From Pseudomonadota bacterium (GTDB lineage Bacteria; Pseudomonadota; Alphaproteobacteria; Sphingomonadales; Sphingomonadaceae), in assembly GCA_023422695.1 (NCBI GenBank), contig JAFAGN010000035.1, positions 1-6,343 on the forward strand: DNA of 6,343 nt, in the 5' to 3' direction. How positions within the stretch are numbered: the first letter of the stretch is position 1; the number at the start of each line of letters is the position of its first letter. Under the pieces are notes generated by a model. It did no database searches and was not told the DNA's origin. It saw nothing but the letters and a program-made list of their open reading frames with translations. Below, piece by piece: positions 5,175-6,343 of the stretch. Made by a program: the position numbers and the translations under genes.

Positions 5175-5210
5175 CCGGAAGCGTCGTCCCGCCGGGGCGG
5201 CGCCTTCTGG
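5175..5210 (+). promoter_or_regulatory. Intercistronic hairpin between ydcH and terC
   Basis: GCGTCGTCCC (5181-5190) pairs with GGGGCGGCGC (5194-5203) over 10 bp around a 3-nt loop. Across a single bulged C, CCGGAA (5175-5180) pairs with TTCTGG (5205-5210). Three G-U pairs place the structure in plus-strand RNA. No T-run follows, so it may be an mRNA-stabilising or partial-attenuation element rather than a full terminator. The terC RBS lies only 8 nt beyond it. Confidence 0.65.
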
Positions 5211-5230
5211 CGTATCCAGGGACAATCACC

Positions 5231-6217
5231 ATGGAATTTCTGTTTGCCGACTGGCTGGGCACCCCGGCCTGGTTCTGGCTGGCGTTTATCGCGCTGGTCG
5301 TGGCACTCACCGCCTTTGACCTTGGCATCCTGAACAAGGAGAACAAGGAGATGGGGATCGGCGAGAGCCTGAAGCTCTCTGCGCTCTACATCGGTATCGC
5401 GATGGCGTTCGGCGCTTGGGTCTGGGCCGCCAAGGGCGGCGAGGCCGGGCTGCAATATTACACCGGCTTCTTTATCGAAAAGGCGCTGTCGATCGACAAT
5501 ATCTTTGTCATCTCGCTGATCTTTGCGACTTTCGCGATCCCGCCGCGCTATCAATATCGCGCGCTTTTGTGGGGAATCGTCGCGGTGATCGTGCTGCGCG
5601 GGATCATGATCGCGGGCGGCGCTGCGCTCGTCACCGAATATGAATGGCTGCTGTATGTGTTCGCCGCTTTCCTGGTGTTCACGGGCATCAAGATGCTGTT
5701 CGCGGGCGACAAGCCGATGGACGTCGCGGGCAACCCGGTGGTCAAATGGCTGTCGCGCCACATCCCGATCACGAACGAACTGCACGGCGAGAAATTCTTT
5801 GTGCGGGTGCCCGATACAAAGACTGGCAAGCTGGTGCTGGCGGCGACGCCGCTGTTCCTCGCGCTGGTCGTCATCAACCTCGCCGATCTGGTGTTCGCGG
5901 TCGACAGCGTTCCGGCGATCTTTGCGATCACCACCGATACGTTCATCGTCTATACGTCGAACATCATGGCGATCCTGGGCCTGCGCGCGCTGTACTTCGC
6001 GCTGTCGGCGATGGTGCACCGCTTCCATTACCTCAAATATGCGCTCGCGCTGGTGCTGGTGTTCATCGGGTCGAAGATCTTCGTCGCCGATTTCATCCTG
6101 GGCGGCGACAAATTCCCGCCGCTGGTCAGCCTGGGCGTGACGGTCGCGCTGATCGCGGGCGGGGTGATCTGGTCGCTGGTCAAGACCCGCGAGGAGGAAG
6201 CGGCAGTGTTGCCGTGA
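5231..6217 (+). CDS. TerC family integral membrane protein (Alx-like)
   Basis: The 328-aa inner-membrane protein has about nine hydrophobic segments: roughly 12-34, 46-66, 85-103, 111-133, 138-157, the segments around 200-235, 240-265 and 270-290, and a last one near 300-320. Family signatures are intact: Asp30 in TM1 (TAFDLGIL), EKALSIDNIFV (Glu83, Asp89, Asn90), and NLADLVFAVDSVPA (Asn216, Asp219, Asp225). These acidic membrane residues are thought to bind metal. Relatives include TerC of tellurite resistance, E. coli Alx (manganese export, alkaline-induced) and Bacillus MeeF/MeeY (manganese supply to secreted enzymes). Length and termini fit the Alx-like subgroup. No other ter genes are nearby, so tellurite resistance is unlikely to be its main role; manganese export or metalation is the better inference. 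AGGGA at 5218-5222 gives an 8-nt spacing to the ATG. Confidence 0.93.
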   Translation: MEFLFADWLGTPAWFWLAFIALVVALTAFDLGILNKENKEMGIGESLKLSALYIGIAMAFGAWVWAAKGGEAGLQYYTGFFIEKALSIDNIFVISLIFATFAIPPRYQYRALLWGIVAVIVLRGIMIAGGAALVTEYEWLLYVFAAFLVFTGIKMLFAGDKPMDVAGNPVVKWLSRHIPITNELHGEKFFVRVPDTKTGKLVLAATPLFLALVVINLADLVFAVDSVPAIFAITTDTFIVYTSNIMAILGLRALYFALSAMVHRFHYLKYALALVLVFIGSKIFVADFILGGDKFPPLVSLGVTVALIAGGVIWSLVKTREEEAAVLP

Positions 6218-6226
6218 CAAAGAAAA

Positions 6227-6260
6227 TGTCCGCCGGAGGCCTTTCGGCTTCCGACGGACA
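6227..6260 (+). terminator. Rho-independent-like terminator after terC
   Basis: The 15-nt arm 6227-6241 (starting TGTCCG) pairs with 6246-6260 (ending CGGACA) around a TTTC loop, with one C-A mismatch and one G-U. It begins 9 nt after the terC stop, is preceded by AAAGAAAA and followed by GGCTTTCCT, a weak T-tract. Position and stability make it the likely end of the ydcH-terC transcript. Confidence 0.75.
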
Positions 6261-6262
6261 GG

Positions 6263-6280
6263 CTTTCCTCCCCAGGAAAG
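6263..6280. repeat. Small perfect hairpin
   Basis: CTTTCCT (6263-6269) and AGGAAAG (6274-6280) are exact complements around a CCCC loop. It follows the terminator hairpin by 2 nt and may be a second part of the same termination region. Confidence 0.5.
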
Positions 6281-6290
6281 CAGTGGAGGC

Positions 6291-6316
6291 GCGGGGGCTG
6301 GGTCGCTAGCCCCCGC
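6291..6316. repeat. GC-rich perfect hairpin near window end
   Basis: GCGGGGGCT (6291-6299) and AGCCCCCGC (6308-6316) pair perfectly around an 8-nt loop. GCTGGGT (6297-6303) can alternatively pair with ACCCAGC (6317-6323). It could belong to the end of a minus-strand gene lying beyond the window; no gene is visible here. Confidence 0.5.
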
Positions 6317-6323
6317 ACCCAGC

Positions 6324-6343
6324 GGGGTGGGGGGGCGGGGGGG
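6324..6343 (+). other. G-rich run at window end
   Basis: From 6324 the plus strand is almost pure G, in runs of 4, 7 and 7 broken by single T and C. It is capable of G-quadruplex formation. It could also mark an assembly edge or a homopolymer-prone site. Confidence 0.5.

Noticed and set aside
5165..6220. 351-aa open frame antisense to terC
   Set aside because: It mirrors the codon bias of terC; the translation is rich in Arg, Asp, Gln and His without recognisable motifs.
1..6343. CRISPR array, tRNA or rRNA genes
   Set aside because: No regularly spaced direct repeats and no tRNA or rRNA signature sequences were found on either strand.

Overview
The window looks like chromosomal DNA of a sphingomonad alphaproteobacterium (Sphingopyxis/Sphingomonas/Novosphingobium type). 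This is inferred from the high GC, a DUF4893 lipoprotein, and several dispersed palindromic repeats that I recall as common in these genomes. No rRNA or tRNA is present, so the genus is not settled.

Layout. 1-132: a short repeat and a probable promoter. 133-786 (+): secreted DUF4893 lipoprotein. 787-933: a gap dominated by a perfect 27-bp inverted repeat. 934-2259 (+): exported M20D metallo-amidohydrolase with a full set of metal ligands. 2256-3917 (+), overlapping it by 4 nt: a beta-class DNA methyltransferase fused to a C-terminal Mrr-like PD-(D/E)XK nuclease domain, probably restriction and modification in one chain. Its target-recognition segment is clearly poorer in GC than its C-terminal part. 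3918-4412: three copies of a 30-nt palindromic repeat. Two of them, inverted to each other, bracket a 99-aa GIY-YIG nuclease gene on the minus strand (4065-4364). 4413-4975: about 560 nt without a credible gene. It holds a foldable segment (4535-4626), a candidate sigma70 promoter (4784-4812) and a leader with competing helices and an anti-Shine-Dalgarno sequence. 4976-5158 (+): YdcH/DUF465 small protein. 5231-6217 (+): TerC-family membrane protein, preceded by an intercistronic hairpin. 6218-6343: stacked hairpins and a G-rich run.

How the parts work together. The ydcH-like gene and terC are probably one transcript controlled by the structured leader. TerC relatives (E. coli Alx, Bacillus MeeF/MeeY) act in manganese handling and are often under the yybP-ykoY manganese riboswitch, but I do not see that motif here, so the leader could be a different regulator. 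The amidohydrolase and the methyltransferase-nuclease overlap and may be translationally coupled without sharing a pathway. The repeat-bounded GIY-YIG unit looks like a small selfish or repeat-associated element inserted between convergent transcription units.

Best candidates for something undescribed: (1) the GIY-YIG gene bounded by inverted palindromic repeats; (2) the bistable leader ahead of ydcH-terC; (3) the foldable segment at 4535-4626. The methyltransferase-nuclease fusion belongs to a family I recognise, but its recognition site is unknown.
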